Of a DNA stretch of 64,000 bases, positions 42,351-51,624 are shown one piece after another. Position 1 is the stretch's first letter. Each line of letters begins with the position of its first letter. A model generated the notes under the pieces. That model was not told where the DNA came from and ran no database searches. It saw nothing but the letters and a program-made list of their open reading frames with translations. The position numbers were made by a program, and so were the translations under genes. The DNA comes from Kroppenstedtia eburnea (GTDB lineage Bacteria; Bacillota; Bacilli; Thermoactinomycetales; DSM-45169), in contig NZ_CP048103.1 of NCBI RefSeq assembly GCF_013282215.1, forward strand, positions 2,852,001-2,916,000, in the 5' to 3' direction.

Positions 42351-43871
42351 ATGAACCAACTAAACCCCACCCGGCGCAACATCATTACCGGGGCGCTGAT
42401 GGCGGCCACATTTATCGCCGCCGTGGAAGTGACCATCGTCAATGCCGCGATGCCGACGGTGGTGGGAGCCCTCGGCGGAATCTCCCTGTACAGCTGGGTG
42501 TTTTCCGCCTTTATGTTGGCCAATACACTCACCGTTCCCCTCTATGGGAAACTGGCGGATCTTTACGGCCGCAAAAAGGTGTTTATCACTGCAGTACTGC
42601 TGTTTGTCGCCGGCTCCGCTCTCTGCGGATTTGCCCAGTCCATGGGACAGCTCGTCTTCTTCCGGGCGATTCAAGGCATGGGAGCGGGCGGGGTACTGCC
42701 GGTCACCCTCACGATTGTGGGGGATATCTTCCCCTTTGAATTGCGGGCCCGCGCCCAGGGCTGGTTTTCCTCGATGTGGGGATTGGCGGCGATTGTGGGA
42801 CCCTTCATCGGGGGATGGACGGTGGAGTATCTCTCCTGGCACTGGATCTTTTGGTTCAACCTGCCTCTGGGGATTCTGATCGTCCTCACCATCGCCATTT
42901 TCCTCAAAGAACGGACTCATGAAGGGGAAAAAAGCATCGACTACGGCGGTGCCCTCCTGTTCAGCCTGGCGGTGTTGGGAATCCTGACCTTCACTCAGCT
43001 CATCGGCAGCGAAGGAGCGGGGCATCCGTTGCCCTGGGCACTTCTGGTCGGCGGAGCGATGCTGCTGATCTTCTTTTATCGTTGGGAACGGCGGGTGAAA
43101 GCTCCCTTTATCCCCCTCGCTCTGTTTCGCAACCGGATCATCGCCTCCAGCAACCTGTCCGCCTTTTTGACGGGGATGGGCATGTTTGGGGCCATCAACT
43201 TTGTGCCCCTGTTCGTCCAGGGAATCCTGGGGGAATCCCCCACCCTGGCCGGACTGGCGATCACCCCCCAAGTACTGGGGTGGAGCACTTGCTCGGTGGT
43301 GGCGGGCCGTTGGCTGTTAAAGCAGGGATACCGGCCGCCGATTGTTACCGGGACCGTGTTGATCTCCCTCGCGGCGCTCAGTTTCCTCCTGATGGGCCCC
43401 CACACGCCCTATGTCTTGGTGCTGGTGAGTATGTTCGTACTGGGATGCGGGCTGGGTCTGTCCATGACCACCTACATCGTGGCCGTGCAAAATGCCGTCA
43501 GCGGCAACGAGCGGGGTTCCGCCACCTCTTCCCAGATGTTTTCCCGCTCCATGGGGGGCGCCTGTGGCGTCACTCTGATGGGGGCGATCATGAGCTTCCG
43601 GTTAAAAGATGAGATCACTGCTTATATCACCGCCCACAAGGACGAACTGAGTGCAAAAACCATCCACCAGCTGGAACAAGCCCAGGGAGTGACCAATCCC
43701 GAGGGACTGGCCACCCTGCCTGAAGCAGTGGCCCAACAGGTAAGCAGCTTCCTCGCCCAATCCCTGGACACGGCATTTCTGACCGCCGCTCTGTTCAGCA
43801 TCGCCGCTCTGGTGGCCGCATGGCTCCTGGTACCCAAAGGGAGTGCGGCATCCCTGTCAGCCAAGGAGTGA
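42351..43871 (+). CDS. DHA2-family multidrug MFS transporter
   Basis: A 506-residue exporter with about 14 helices, the EmrB/QacA layout. Motif A appears as GKLADLYGRKKVF and motif C-like as GPFIGGWTVEYLSWHWIFWF. An acidic residue lies in helix 1 (FIAAVEVTIVNAAMP). It would export drugs or toxic compounds in exchange for protons. ATG at 42351 follows AAGGAGA; the upstream in-frame ATG at 42321 has no ribosome site. Confidence 0.9.
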   Translation: MNQLNPTRRNIITGALMAATFIAAVEVTIVNAAMPTVVGALGGISLYSWVFSAFMLANTLTVPLYGKLADLYGRKKVFITAVLLFVAGSALCGFAQSMGQLVFFRAIQGMGAGGVLPVTLTIVGDIFPFELRARAQGWFSSMWGLAAIVGPFIGGWTVEYLSWHWIFWFNLPLGILIVLTIAIFLKERTHEGEKSIDYGGALLFSLAVLGILTFTQLIGSEGAGHPLPWALLVGGAMLLIFFYRWERRVKAPFIPLALFRNRIIASSNLSAFLTGMGMFGAINFVPLFVQGILGESPTLAGLAITPQVLGWSTCSVVAGRWLLKQGYRPPIVTGTVLISLAALSFLLMGPHTPYVLVLVSMFVLGCGLGLSMTTYIVAVQNAVSGNERGSATSSQMFSRSMGGACGVTLMGAIMSFRLKDEITAYITAHKDELSAKTIHQLEQAQGVTNPEGLATLPEAVAQQVSSFLAQSLDTAFLTAALFSIAALVAAWLLVPKGSAASLSAKE

Positions 43872-43877
43872 GATTAT

Positions 43878-43916
43878 ACCACAGACCTCCCTTTATGTTG
43901 AAGGGAGGTCTGTGGT
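43878..43916. terminator. Terminator between convergent genes
   Basis: ACCACAGACCTCCCTT-N7-AAGGGAGGTCTGTGGT; a 16-base perfect stem ending the MFS gene and possibly the serine hydrolase gene. Confidence 0.8.
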
Positions 43917-43941
43917 TTCCGGATCAGTAGCGGTTGCCAAA

Positions 43942-44964
43942 TCAGAGCAGCCCATTGATCTCCCTTCCGATTGCACCCGGGCGACTGTTGTTGTTCGATA
44001 TAATATGAACATTTAGTCCCGATTCCACAAATACCGCTGATTGCAATCCCACTCCGGGGTCGCTTCCGGTTATGAAGTATTTAAATACGTCGTTATCACG
44101 CTTTAAAATCCAGATCCCGTATCCATAGTAAAGCGGATCACCAACTTCTGTGTGAGGGGTGAGTAGTTGATCCGTCGTTTCCCGGCTCAACAGTTGCGCA
44201 TTTAATAATCCTCTCCAAAATTTGGACAGATCGTGAACGGTTGTAAAAGCACCGCCGTCCGGACCACCCACGATGGGAATGGAGTAGATATTGGTCCTCC
44301 AGGTGTCATCCTCTTCACTGTCAATGTAGCCCAGGGCGGTTCGTTCAGGGAGTTGATCCATGGGAAAATATCCTGAATCGGACATGCCGCAAACTTGGAA
44401 TATATTTTTCTCGACATACTCTGTAAAGTTCAGTCCCGTCACTTGTTCCACGATCAGTCCCAGCAGAATATACCCCGAATTGCTGTAAGAGAATCTGTTT
44501 CCGGGTTGAAACTTCATAGGTTTGCTTTGGAACATGGGTAAAAAATCTTTGGCACAACGGATTGAATACATGGGTTTGCTCTTCCATAACTCCTCAAAGT
44601 CACTCATCACCTCTTCATCGAAATAATCGGGTATGCCCGAACTGTGGGTCAACAGCTGATGAATGGTGATTTTCGGGTCAAAATGTGGAAAAGAGATGTC
44701 CAAGCAATCTTTGCTATATGTATCGAAGGTTAAAAGCCCTTTTTCAACCAGTTGGCAGATGGCCACTGAGGTAAAAATCTTACACCCGGATGCCATACCA
44801 AACTTCGTGTATGATGTATTTGGAATCCGTTCATTCCGATTTGCATAACCAACTCCCTGTTCAAAAATGGTGTTCTGATCATCATGAACCAAGATGACAC
44901 CGGAAAATCGATTGCTTTTCCCATGTTCTTTTACTATTTCACCAATCTTCGCAGAAAGATCCAT
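43942..44964 (-). CDS. Serine hydrolase of the beta-lactamase/class C family
   Basis: A 340-residue protein of the PBP4*/EstB type. The nucleophile motif SxxK is ASGCK in FGMASGCKIFTSVA, YxN is YSNSGYILLG, and THSSGIPDY and the C-terminal GSDPGVGLQSAVFV are characteristic. No signal peptide, so probably a cytoplasmic esterase or peptidase. It is visibly more A+T-rich than adjacent genes and may be a newcomer. ATG at 44964 lacks a strong ribosome site, although AGAAAGGA is upstream. Confidence 0.85.
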   Translation of the reverse strand: MDLSAKIGEIVKEHGKSNRFSGVILVHDDQNTIFEQGVGYANRNERIPNTSYTKFGMASGCKIFTSVAICQLVEKGLLTFDTYSKDCLDISFPHFDPKITIHQLLTHSSGIPDYFDEEVMSDFEELWKSKPMYSIRCAKDFLPMFQSKPMKFQPGNRFSYSNSGYILLGLIVEQVTGLNFTEYVEKNIFQVCGMSDSGYFPMDQLPERTALGYIDSEEDDTWRTNIYSIPIVGGPDGGAFTTVHDLSKFWRGLLNAQLLSRETTDQLLTPHTEVGDPLYYGYGIWILKRDNDVFKYFITGSDPGVGLQSAVFVESGLNVHIISNNNSRPGAIGREINGLL

Positions 44965-45121
44965 CTATACATACATCCTTTCTCATCATTCTTCTCCAAC
45001 CCCCGTTTTTTCCTATCTGCAAAGGGAATCTTCCCTCACTTTATCATATTCTGAAAGGTGGACGACGGCCTTTTGTTTCCACATCCAAAAACAAATCAAC
45101 TCCCTGAAAAGAGGTGACAAC

Positions 45122-45934
45122 ATGCATCCGTTGATCGATGGGATTCAGTCCACCCTTCCCGGGCTGAAGATCCAAAGCACCCGGTCCCATGAGGAAGGAT
45201 GGGACTTCCACGTCCTGGAAGTGAACGAAGAATGGATCTTCCGCTTTCCCCGCCGTCCCCGGGAGATGGAACGACTGAAAAGGGAAGCTGACTTTTTGGA
45301 AAAAGCGGCCCCGGATCTGCCCGTTGCCGTTCCCCGCTATGAGGTGCTCCATCTGCGGGATCCCCTTCCCTTCGGGGGCTACCGAAAGCTCCCCGGAACC
45401 CCGCTGTCCGCTGCTACCGGCTCCTTCTCTGCCGTCACCCTGCGGGAGCTGGGACAGTTTCTCAGTGCCCTCCACCGGATGGATAACTTTCCGGATTTAC
45501 CGGGCGAAGCCGACTGGATGGAAAAATACCGGGTGCTGGAGGAGTGGGCGGCGGAAGCCCTGTTTCCCTCCATGGAAGCATCCCGGCGGGAGGGGTTGGA
45601 GAAGCTTTTTCAACATCTGCACCGGGAAATGGGGAAAGCCCATCTCCCTCTCTGCCCCATACATGGTGATCTGAGCGCCGCCCATCTCCTGGGCGGGGAA
45701 CATCACCTGACAGGGGTGATCGACTGGGGGGATGCCTGCATCGGCGATCCCGCCCACGACTTTGCCGCCCTCTGGCTGGAATTCGGGGAAAGCACCGCCC
45801 GGGGGGTGGCCCGGCACTACTCCGGGTTGATCGACCCCTCCTTCTGGATGCGGGCCGACCTGTACCGCCGCCTCGCCCCGGTTTACGGATGGTTACATGA
45901 CGGGGAACGGGGAGACCCTTGTAAAACAGACTGA
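45122..45934 (+). CDS. Aminoglycoside phosphotransferase-fold kinase
   Basis: A 270-residue APH-family protein. The Brenner/catalytic motif is CPIHGDLSAAHLLGG and the metal-binding motif is GVIDWGDACIGDPAHDFAAL. Both are intact, so it is likely an active kinase on an aminoglycoside, a macrolide (Mph-like) or another small alcohol. The N-terminal lobe keeps EWIFRFPRR. ATG at 45122 follows AGAGGTG. A 59-base gap separates it from the next gene; the two may be co-transcribed. Confidence 0.85.
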   Translation: MHPLIDGIQSTLPGLKIQSTRSHEEGWDFHVLEVNEEWIFRFPRRPREMERLKREADFLEKAAPDLPVAVPRYEVLHLRDPLPFGGYRKLPGTPLSAATGSFSAVTLRELGQFLSALHRMDNFPDLPGEADWMEKYRVLEEWAAEALFPSMEASRREGLEKLFQHLHREMGKAHLPLCPIHGDLSAAHLLGGEHHLTGVIDWGDACIGDPAHDFAALWLEFGESTARGVARHYSGLIDPSFWMRADLYRRLAPVYGWLHDGERGDPCKTD

Positions 45935-45993
45935 AAGAGCAGGAAACATCACCTGACACCCCCAAAAAATAAAACTGGAAAAGGATGAGCAAA

Positions 45994-46833
45994 ATGGACT
46001 GTACCATCGGCGATCTGAAGATCCACTACGCTGAACACGGCTCTGGAACACCGGTCCTCCTGCTGCACGGGTACAGCCTGGATCACCGGATGATGACCGC
46101 TTGCATGGAGCCCGTTTTCGCAGAGCGTCCCGACTATCATCGAATCTACCCGGATTTGCCGGGGATGGGCCTAACCCCGGCACAGCCCTGGATTCAGAAT
46201 TCGGATGATATGCTGAAAGCGATCCTCAGCTTCATCGATACAGTCATCCCCGACCGCCCCTTTTTGGTGGTGGGGGAATCCTACGGAGGTTATCTGGCCC
46301 AAGGGATCGCGGCCAAAAAAGAGGAACAGGTGATGGGTCTGGCACTCATCTGTCCGATGGTGATCCCCGATGCGTCCCGGCGGACTCTGCCGGATCCGAC
46401 GGTATTGCACCGGGATGAGCGGCTGCTGTCCGAATTGGAGTCCACCGCCGCTCCGGAAGCGGTGGAAGACTTCAAACAGATCGCCGTGATCCAGGACCGC
46501 TCCCACTGGGAACGCTTTGACCGGGAGATCTTGGCCGGATCACGGTTGGCGGATGCAGATTTGTTGCAGCGGGTTAAAAGCAACTATGGCTTTTCCCATG
46601 ATTTAAACCGAGAACTGGAGAAGTCCTTCACCGGGCCCACATTAATCTTGGCGGGTCGCCAGGATGCCGCGGTGGGCTATCAGGATCAATGGGTACTGAA
46701 CCAACGATACCCCCGGGCCAGCTTCGCCGTGTTGGATCGGGCGGGACACAATCTGCATATTGAGCAGTCCCGTCTGTTTGAGGCTCTGGTCACGGAATGG
46801 TTGGACCGGGTGGAAGAAGGCCGTAGCGATTGA
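45994..46833 (+). CDS. Alpha/beta hydrolase
   Basis: A 279-residue alpha/beta-hydrolase. Oxyanion motif HGYSLDHR, nucleophile elbow GESYGG, catalytic Asp in LAGRQDAAVG and His in RAGHNLHIEQ are present. Substrate unknown. The ATG at 45994 has AAAAGGATG about eight bases upstream; the ATG at 45985 is an alternative without spacing. Confidence 0.88.
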   Translation: MDCTIGDLKIHYAEHGSGTPVLLLHGYSLDHRMMTACMEPVFAERPDYHRIYPDLPGMGLTPAQPWIQNSDDMLKAILSFIDTVIPDRPFLVVGESYGGYLAQGIAAKKEEQVMGLALICPMVIPDASRRTLPDPTVLHRDERLLSELESTAAPEAVEDFKQIAVIQDRSHWERFDREILAGSRLADADLLQRVKSNYGFSHDLNRELEKSFTGPTLILAGRQDAAVGYQDQWVLNQRYPRASFAVLDRAGHNLHIEQSRLFEALVTEWLDRVEEGRSD

Positions 46834-46931
46834 ACAAAGGCAACATGGCGGGATTACACAGCAAACTTGGCATCCCCCTGAACGATGGTGTAAACTAAGC
46901 CCAACTTCTTTTTCCGGGGAGGGATCACACG

Positions 46932-47840
46932 ATGGAACGGGTGGATCTGATCGTCAATCCGGCAGCGGGGCAGGGGCGGTTGTTGGAACACCTCCCCCGG
47001 ATCACCCGCCGTCTGAAGGAACGTTTCCCAACTGTCAACATCCGTCAGACGGAAAAACCCGGGGATGGAGCCCGATGGGTGGAAAACGAGGGCGGTGAGG
47101 CGGATTTGGTGATCGCCGCAGGCGGGGACGGCACCGTGCACGAACTGGCCAATGCCCTCTCCCTTCTTCCCGACCGGCCCCGGTTCGCCATCCTTCCCGG
47201 TGGCACTTGCAATGATTTTTCCCGGGCTGTCGGAATGGAACAGGACATCCCCGCCGCCCTGGACCAGATTTTGCAGGGGTGGGAGCGGAAGGTGGATGTG
47301 GGGATGGTCGACGGGGAGCGGTTTTTCCTCAACTTCTGGGGGATCGGCCTGATTACCCAAGTATCGGCCCGGATTGACGGCAAAAACAAGGAACGCTACG
47401 GGCGGCTCGCCTACTATCTGAGTGCCGCCCAAAATCTGCTCAACCCCTGTTCCTTTCAGCTGTCCGTCACCTGGGATGACGGAAGCTTTGAAGGGGAAGC
47501 CGCCATGCTGCTGGTGGGCAACGGTTCCTACATCGGCGGAGTTCCGGGCTTCTTTCCCCACAGTCGTCTGGATGACGGCCGGCTGGATGTGCTGCTGGTC
47601 AAGGAAGCCTCCCTGGACAGCCTCTGGTCCATGCTGGCCTCCCATGTGACCCGGGAGTGGCCGGAGAGTGACGATCTTCTCTATTTCCACACCCGGAGCT
47701 TATCCATACAAGCGGAACCTGCCCAGAATATCGACTGTGACGGAGAGAAGGGCAGTCTCACCCCATCGGAGATCCGGAACCTCTCCGCTCACTTGACGCT
47801 CCTGGCCGGAGAGAAGGTATCCGATGAACAAGGCTATTGA
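46932..47840 (+). CDS. Diacylglycerol/lipid kinase family protein
   Basis: A 302-residue lipid kinase (YegS/DgkB/BmrU-like). The nucleotide-binding motif AAGGDGTVHELANAL and the LPGGTCNDFSRA loop are diagnostic, and the C-terminal beta-sandwich contains GNGSYIGGVPGFFP. It would phosphorylate diacylglycerol or a related lipid at the membrane. ATG at 46932 after GGGGAGGGATC. Confidence 0.92.
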   Translation: MERVDLIVNPAAGQGRLLEHLPRITRRLKERFPTVNIRQTEKPGDGARWVENEGGEADLVIAAGGDGTVHELANALSLLPDRPRFAILPGGTCNDFSRAVGMEQDIPAALDQILQGWERKVDVGMVDGERFFLNFWGIGLITQVSARIDGKNKERYGRLAYYLSAAQNLLNPCSFQLSVTWDDGSFEGEAAMLLVGNGSYIGGVPGFFPHSRLDDGRLDVLLVKEASLDSLWSMLASHVTREWPESDDLLYFHTRSLSIQAEPAQNIDCDGEKGSLTPSEIRNLSAHLTLLAGEKVSDEQGY

Positions 47841-47895
47841 TTAACCAGAAAATGGGCTGTGGAAGGGAGTCGTGTGCTGCCAAAGCGACCTTTGC
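47828..47895. repeat. Dispersed repeat segment shared with 26850-26915
   Basis: GAAAATGGGCTGTGGAAGGG then AGTCGTGTGCTGCCA is the inverted counterpart of the segment near 26860-26900. The following 47900-48110 stretch has no gene that I can support; it contains GTTTAGGGGCAACATTC and a matching TTGCCCCT, a weak inverted pair. Confidence 0.65.
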
Positions 47896-48114
47896 CATCC
47901 TACCGAGCGGAGAATCAGGAGAGAGGGCGTTTAGGGGCAACATTCTTCTTTGTGTTGCTTCCGTAAGGATTTGCCCCTGCCCGAAGGTCAGATTTGGAGC
48001 GGCCAGTCATTACTTCCTTGTTGGATGGCAACCGGAGCGTGGTAGACCACGATCTCCCCACCCAAAATATGGCTAATCAACACACCAGTCCAATGAACCA
48101 AAATAGAGACAGTG

Positions 48115-48150
48115 AAACCGCTGCACGAATCTCTTCGGCAGCGGTTTTTT
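48115..48150 (+). terminator. Plus-strand terminator
   Basis: GAAACCGCTGC-N13-GCAGCGG followed by TTTTTT; it overlaps the stop of the convergent PAP2 gene. Confidence 0.78.
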
Positions 48151-48827
48151 CACCTGTCCTCCGTCTGTTTCCGTCGCCAATACAGAATCCCCTCCCGCAC
48201 TGCGATGCACTGGATCAGAATCGCCATCCCGGCGATCCACCCGGCGAGCACATCCGTCGGATAGTGTACCCCCAGGTAGATTCGACTGAAGCCGATCAGG
48301 AGGATCAGAGCGCTCCACACCAAGCAACATGATGCTTTGGCCCACGGAGAAAACCGGCTTTTCACCGAAAAGTACAGGAGAAAACCGTAAAAAACGATCG
48401 ACCCCATGGCATGTCCGCTGGGAAAACTGTAGCCGGCAGCGTGAAGCAAGGGATTCTCCTCGGGGCGGATTCGCTCATAGGCGTTCTTCAACACCGTATT
48501 CATCCCCGAGGCTCCCAGCATCCCCAGGGCAAACAGAATCCCATCCCCCATCTGTTTCCTCCGGATCAACAGGAGAGTACCCACCACGGTCCCGATGATG
48601 AGCCATTCTTTTGCACCCAGCTCAGTCACCCCCTTCATCCAGAGGGTCACTCCCGGGGAACGAAGAGCCGCCACCTGCAGGAGGATCTCCCGGTCGGTCT
48701 GAAGGGTCGTTCCGGTCATCATTTCCTCCGCCAGATAGACAAACAGGTTGACTAAGAGGAGAGAAACGGATATGACAAGGATGAGGCCGATCACCAACGG
48801 TGCATGACGCCGAATCGGATGGGCCAC
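48150..48827 (-). CDS. PAP2-family phosphatase
   Basis: A 225-residue membrane phosphatase with five or six helices. The three active-site motifs are KNAYERIRPE (KxxxxxxRP), YSFPSGHAMGS (PSGH) and SRIYLGVHYPTDVLAGW (SRxxxxxHxxxD). Likely hydrolyses lipid phosphates such as undecaprenyl pyrophosphate or phosphatidate. GTG at 48827 is seven bases after GGAGGA; the ATG at 48833 sits directly on it. Confidence 0.92.
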   Translation of the reverse strand: MAHPIRRHAPLVIGLILVISVSLLLVNLFVYLAEEMMTGTTLQTDREILLQVAALRSPGVTLWMKGVTELGAKEWLIIGTVVGTLLLIRRKQMGDGILFALGMLGASGMNTVLKNAYERIRPEENPLLHAAGYSFPSGHAMGSIVFYGFLLYFSVKSRFSPWAKASCCLVWSALILLIGFSRIYLGVHYPTDVLAGWIAGMAILIQCIAVREGILYWRRKQTEDR

Positions 48828-48883
48828 TGCCATTCCTCCAGTTACTGATGGATTACCCCTTTTGCAAAGGAGTGAGTGCCCTT

Positions 48884-49798
48884 TTGGACAACTTGACACA
48901 CGGGTTGCTCGGTTATGCCGTTTATGCCGCTTCCGGTATCAAAGGAGCGACCAAAAAGGAGCGGCTCGGTTATGCAGCCGCTGCCGTCGTCGGTGCAGAA
49001 ATCCCCGATATTGAGGGGTTTACCACCTTTATGGGACAGGAAATCTATCTCACTTGGCACCGGGCGATCACCCATTCCCTGTTCTTCTCTCCATTGATGG
49101 CCCTCTTGGCGGTGGGGATCGTCGCCTTGTTCAACCGATCGATCCATTGGGGGAAAGCCTGGCTTCTCGCCTGGGTTGCCACACTGACCCATCTCTTCTC
49201 CGACTGGGCCAACACCTGGGGAACCGGACTGCTGGAGCCCTTTGTCGGCGGGCGATACTCCCTTGGTATCTTGCCCATCGTGGATCTCATCATCCTGTTG
49301 ATTTTCGCCTGCGGCTTTCTGATGAAACGGAAGTATGGAAGGGTCCGCACCTTTCGCGGCGTGTGGGCCGCCCTGCTCCTATATGTATCCTTGCAAGCGG
49401 GACACGCCGCCTGGCTGGAATCCCGCCTGACCGGAGTGGAACAAACCACCCCTGTCGCCCAACTGGTGCCCACCCAATATCAACTGGTTGCCAAAGACGG
49501 GGATCACTTTCACTATTATGCCGGGTCCCTGTTCACCGGGCTTCGCAAGATCGGGGAAAGTAGAAGCGAATCCCACCCTGCCGTGGAGAAAGCCCTGGCC
49601 GCCGATGGGGAAGCCCGGGCACTGGTTCGCTTTCTCTCCTCCCACGGCACGGAAGTGGAGGAATCCGCCACCGGATACCGGGTCCGCTTTTACGATCCCC
49701 GCTTTCGGATGCAGAGTCCTTCCCTGTTAAGCACCCAGGTGATCGTACCCAAAGAATCACCCAAAGAGTCCAGCCCGCCCCAGACGTCTGACCCCTGA
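48884..49798 (+). CDS. YdjM/DUF457-type membrane metal-dependent hydrolase
   Basis: A 304-residue membrane protein. The N-terminal half has four helices with the conserved metal-binding residues: DNLTHGLLGY, GAEIPDIEG, YLTWHRAITHS and THLFSDWANTWG. The C-terminal 130 residues form a soluble domain. The E. coli YdjM family is membrane-bound and uncharacterised biochemically. TTG at 48884 is preceded by AAGGAG at a long distance; GTG at 48872 is an alternative. Divergent from the PAP2 gene. The end overlaps a phosphatase remnant on the other strand. Confidence 0.85.
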   Translation: MDNLTHGLLGYAVYAASGIKGATKKERLGYAAAAVVGAEIPDIEGFTTFMGQEIYLTWHRAITHSLFFSPLMALLAVGIVALFNRSIHWGKAWLLAWVATLTHLFSDWANTWGTGLLEPFVGGRYSLGILPIVDLIILLIFACGFLMKRKYGRVRTFRGVWAALLLYVSLQAGHAAWLESRLTGVEQTTPVAQLVPTQYQLVAKDGDHFHYYAGSLFTGLRKIGESRSESHPAVEKALAADGEARALVRFLSSHGTEVEESATGYRVRFYDPRFRMQSPSLLSTQVIVPKESPKESSPPQTSDP

Positions 49799-49990
49799 GC
49801 TCTGCCAGTCCACCTCAAACAGGTCCGGGGTGGTCAGTCTCTGCCACTCTGCAAATCCGTATCCCGAATCAAAATGATGGAGCAAAAGTGTCAACAAGCC
49901 GCCATGGGTGATCACCGCCACCCGGGCGGCTTTGGTTTGGGCGATAAAAGTTACAAAATCGGCGACAGCAACCTGGAGATCGATTCTTTG
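49757..49990 (-). pseudogene. 3' fragment of a histidine-phosphatase gene
   Basis: The frame encodes TKAARVAVITHGGLLTLLLH followed by GFAEWQRLTTPDLFEVDWQS, the C-terminal quarter of a phosphoglycerate-mutase-like phosphatase, including the second catalytic His (THGG). There is no start and the RHGE half is absent. Its 5' side is occupied by the end of cls, so a deletion probably joined cls to this stump. Its 3' end runs into the convergent membrane hydrolase gene. Confidence 0.75.
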
Positions 49991-51396
49991 AACCGGATTT
50001 TGAGGGAGCGTTGCCGATACTCTTCCCATGTCAGCTCATGGGATTGTTCCAGATCCCTTTGAAAAGTGGCGGACTGTTGCAAGGCAGTCGGTTGGTGATA
50101 AAAAAAGGCATTCACTTCAAAATTGAGGCGAAAGCTCCGCATATCGATATTGGCGGTACCCACGGAGCCGACCTCATCATCGACGACAATGGTTTTGGCA
50201 TGGATAAATCCGTTTTCATAGATATAAATCTTGGCCCCGGCTTCCAACAGTTCGCCGATGTAGGAATAGGTCGCCCAATAGACAAACATATGATCCGGCT
50301 TGTCAGGAATCATCACCCGCACATCCACACCGGACAACACCGCAATCCGCAGCGCATCCAACAGACTGGCATCCGGGATGAAGTAGGGCGTCTGAATGCG
50401 GATGGATCGTTTGGCCGAAGAGATCATCTTGATGTAGCCGTTCTTGATCTGCTCTTCCTCGGAATCGGGACCGCTGGTGACGATTTGGATCGCCACATCC
50501 CCTGTGAAGGATGCCTCCGGAAAATACCGATCCGAATAGTGAATCTCCCCCTTGGCCGCCTGATTCCAATCCAGTATGAACCGCGTCTGCATCGCATGCA
50601 CCGCTGTCCCTTCCACCCGCAGGTGCGTATCCCGCCAATAACCGAACCTCGACTTCAATCCGAGGTATTCATCCCCTACATTGAAACCCCCGACGTAACC
50701 GATTTTGCCGTCGATGATGGCCAGTTTCCGATGGTTGCGGTAATTGAGGCGAAGGTTGATAAAGGGGATGGCGGAAGGAAAAAAAGCTTCCACTTCCCCA
50801 CCGTCTTCCAACAATTGGCGAAAGGCCCGTTTGGACAATTTTCTTGAGCCCAGGTCATCGTACAAGACGCGCACCTTCACCCCTTCTTTCGCTTTTTGGG
50901 TCAGGGTGTGGATCAACCGTTTTCCGAGATGGTCATTGCGAAAAATATAATACTGCAGGTGAATATGGTCCTCGGCTCTCTCCATGTCCCGGAACAGAGC
51001 ATTAAACTTTTCCTTCCCGTCCGTAATCATCTCCACACGGTTGTCCCGGGTCAACACCGCTTCATTGTTGATCAAATGCATATAAATCTGATCCCGGTAC
51101 TTCTCCAGGACGGGGTCGGAAAACCGAAAATCTTCATCCCGCAAGGACTCGATCTGTCCGGAGATCAAATGTTCAATTCCGATCTTATTGAGATCCTCCC
51201 AATCAAACAATCGCTTCCGACTCAGATTCTGACCGAAGACCAGATACAGAATAAAGCCGAGAAAGGGAATGAAGAACAAAACCAACAGCCACGCCCAAGT
51301 GGAACCGGCATCCCGGCGCTCCATAAAAATCACAATCGCGGCGAAGATAAAGTTCAGGATAAACAAAACGCTCAACAAAATGGTAAGAATATTCAT
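49951..51396 (-). CDS. cls: Cardiolipin synthase
   Basis: A 481-residue phospholipase-D-family synthase joining two phosphatidylglycerols into cardiolipin. Two N-terminal helices (residues 1-60) anchor it. Two HKD motifs, NHRKLAIIDGKIGYVGGFNV and FIHAKTIVVDDEVGSVGTAN, are intact. The last residues (SISRLLSPIL) match the usual end, so the adjoining phosphatase fragment has not altered it. ATG at 51396 lacks a clear ribosome site, and a MITE lies 18 bases upstream, so expression signals may have been changed by the insertion. Confidence 0.93.
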   Translation of the reverse strand: MNILTILLSVLFILNFIFAAIVIFMERRDAGSTWAWLLVLFFIPFLGFILYLVFGQNLSRKRLFDWEDLNKIGIEHLISGQIESLRDEDFRFSDPVLEKYRDQIYMHLINNEAVLTRDNRVEMITDGKEKFNALFRDMERAEDHIHLQYYIFRNDHLGKRLIHTLTQKAKEGVKVRVLYDDLGSRKLSKRAFRQLLEDGGEVEAFFPSAIPFINLRLNYRNHRKLAIIDGKIGYVGGFNVGDEYLGLKSRFGYWRDTHLRVEGTAVHAMQTRFILDWNQAAKGEIHYSDRYFPEASFTGDVAIQIVTSGPDSEEEQIKNGYIKMISSAKRSIRIQTPYFIPDASLLDALRIAVLSGVDVRVMIPDKPDHMFVYWATYSYIGELLEAGAKIYIYENGFIHAKTIVVDDEVGSVGTANIDMRSFRLNFEVNAFFYHQPTALQQSATFQRDLEQSHELTWEEYRQRSLKIRFKESISRLLSPIL

Positions 51397-51413
51397 CTGT
51401 ATTACGTGCAGGT

Positions 51414-51577
51414 TCCCGTGTCTGATAAATCCATTGCCGGGTGGGTCGGGATTGGGTTTCACATTACGCTTCCGTTGTTCTGACGATCCAAAGACGCTTC
51501 ATGTGAAACCCAACCCTCCCGCTGTTGCTATCACAACGTCTCACACTCCACGGAAACTTGAATTACCAGACGCGCCC
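51414..51577 (+). repeat. Type 1 MITE upstream of cls
   Basis: Ends CGTGTCTGATAAATC and TTGAATTACCAGACGCG. The core has GGTCGGGATTGGGTTTCACA and CATGTGAAACCCAACCCTCC. The element fills most of the cls/phosphatase spacer. Confidence 0.82.
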
Positions 51578-51624
51578 CAGCCCAACGCTTTCCCTGCACT
51601 CCCTCCTTTCCCGTTCACCCTCGG

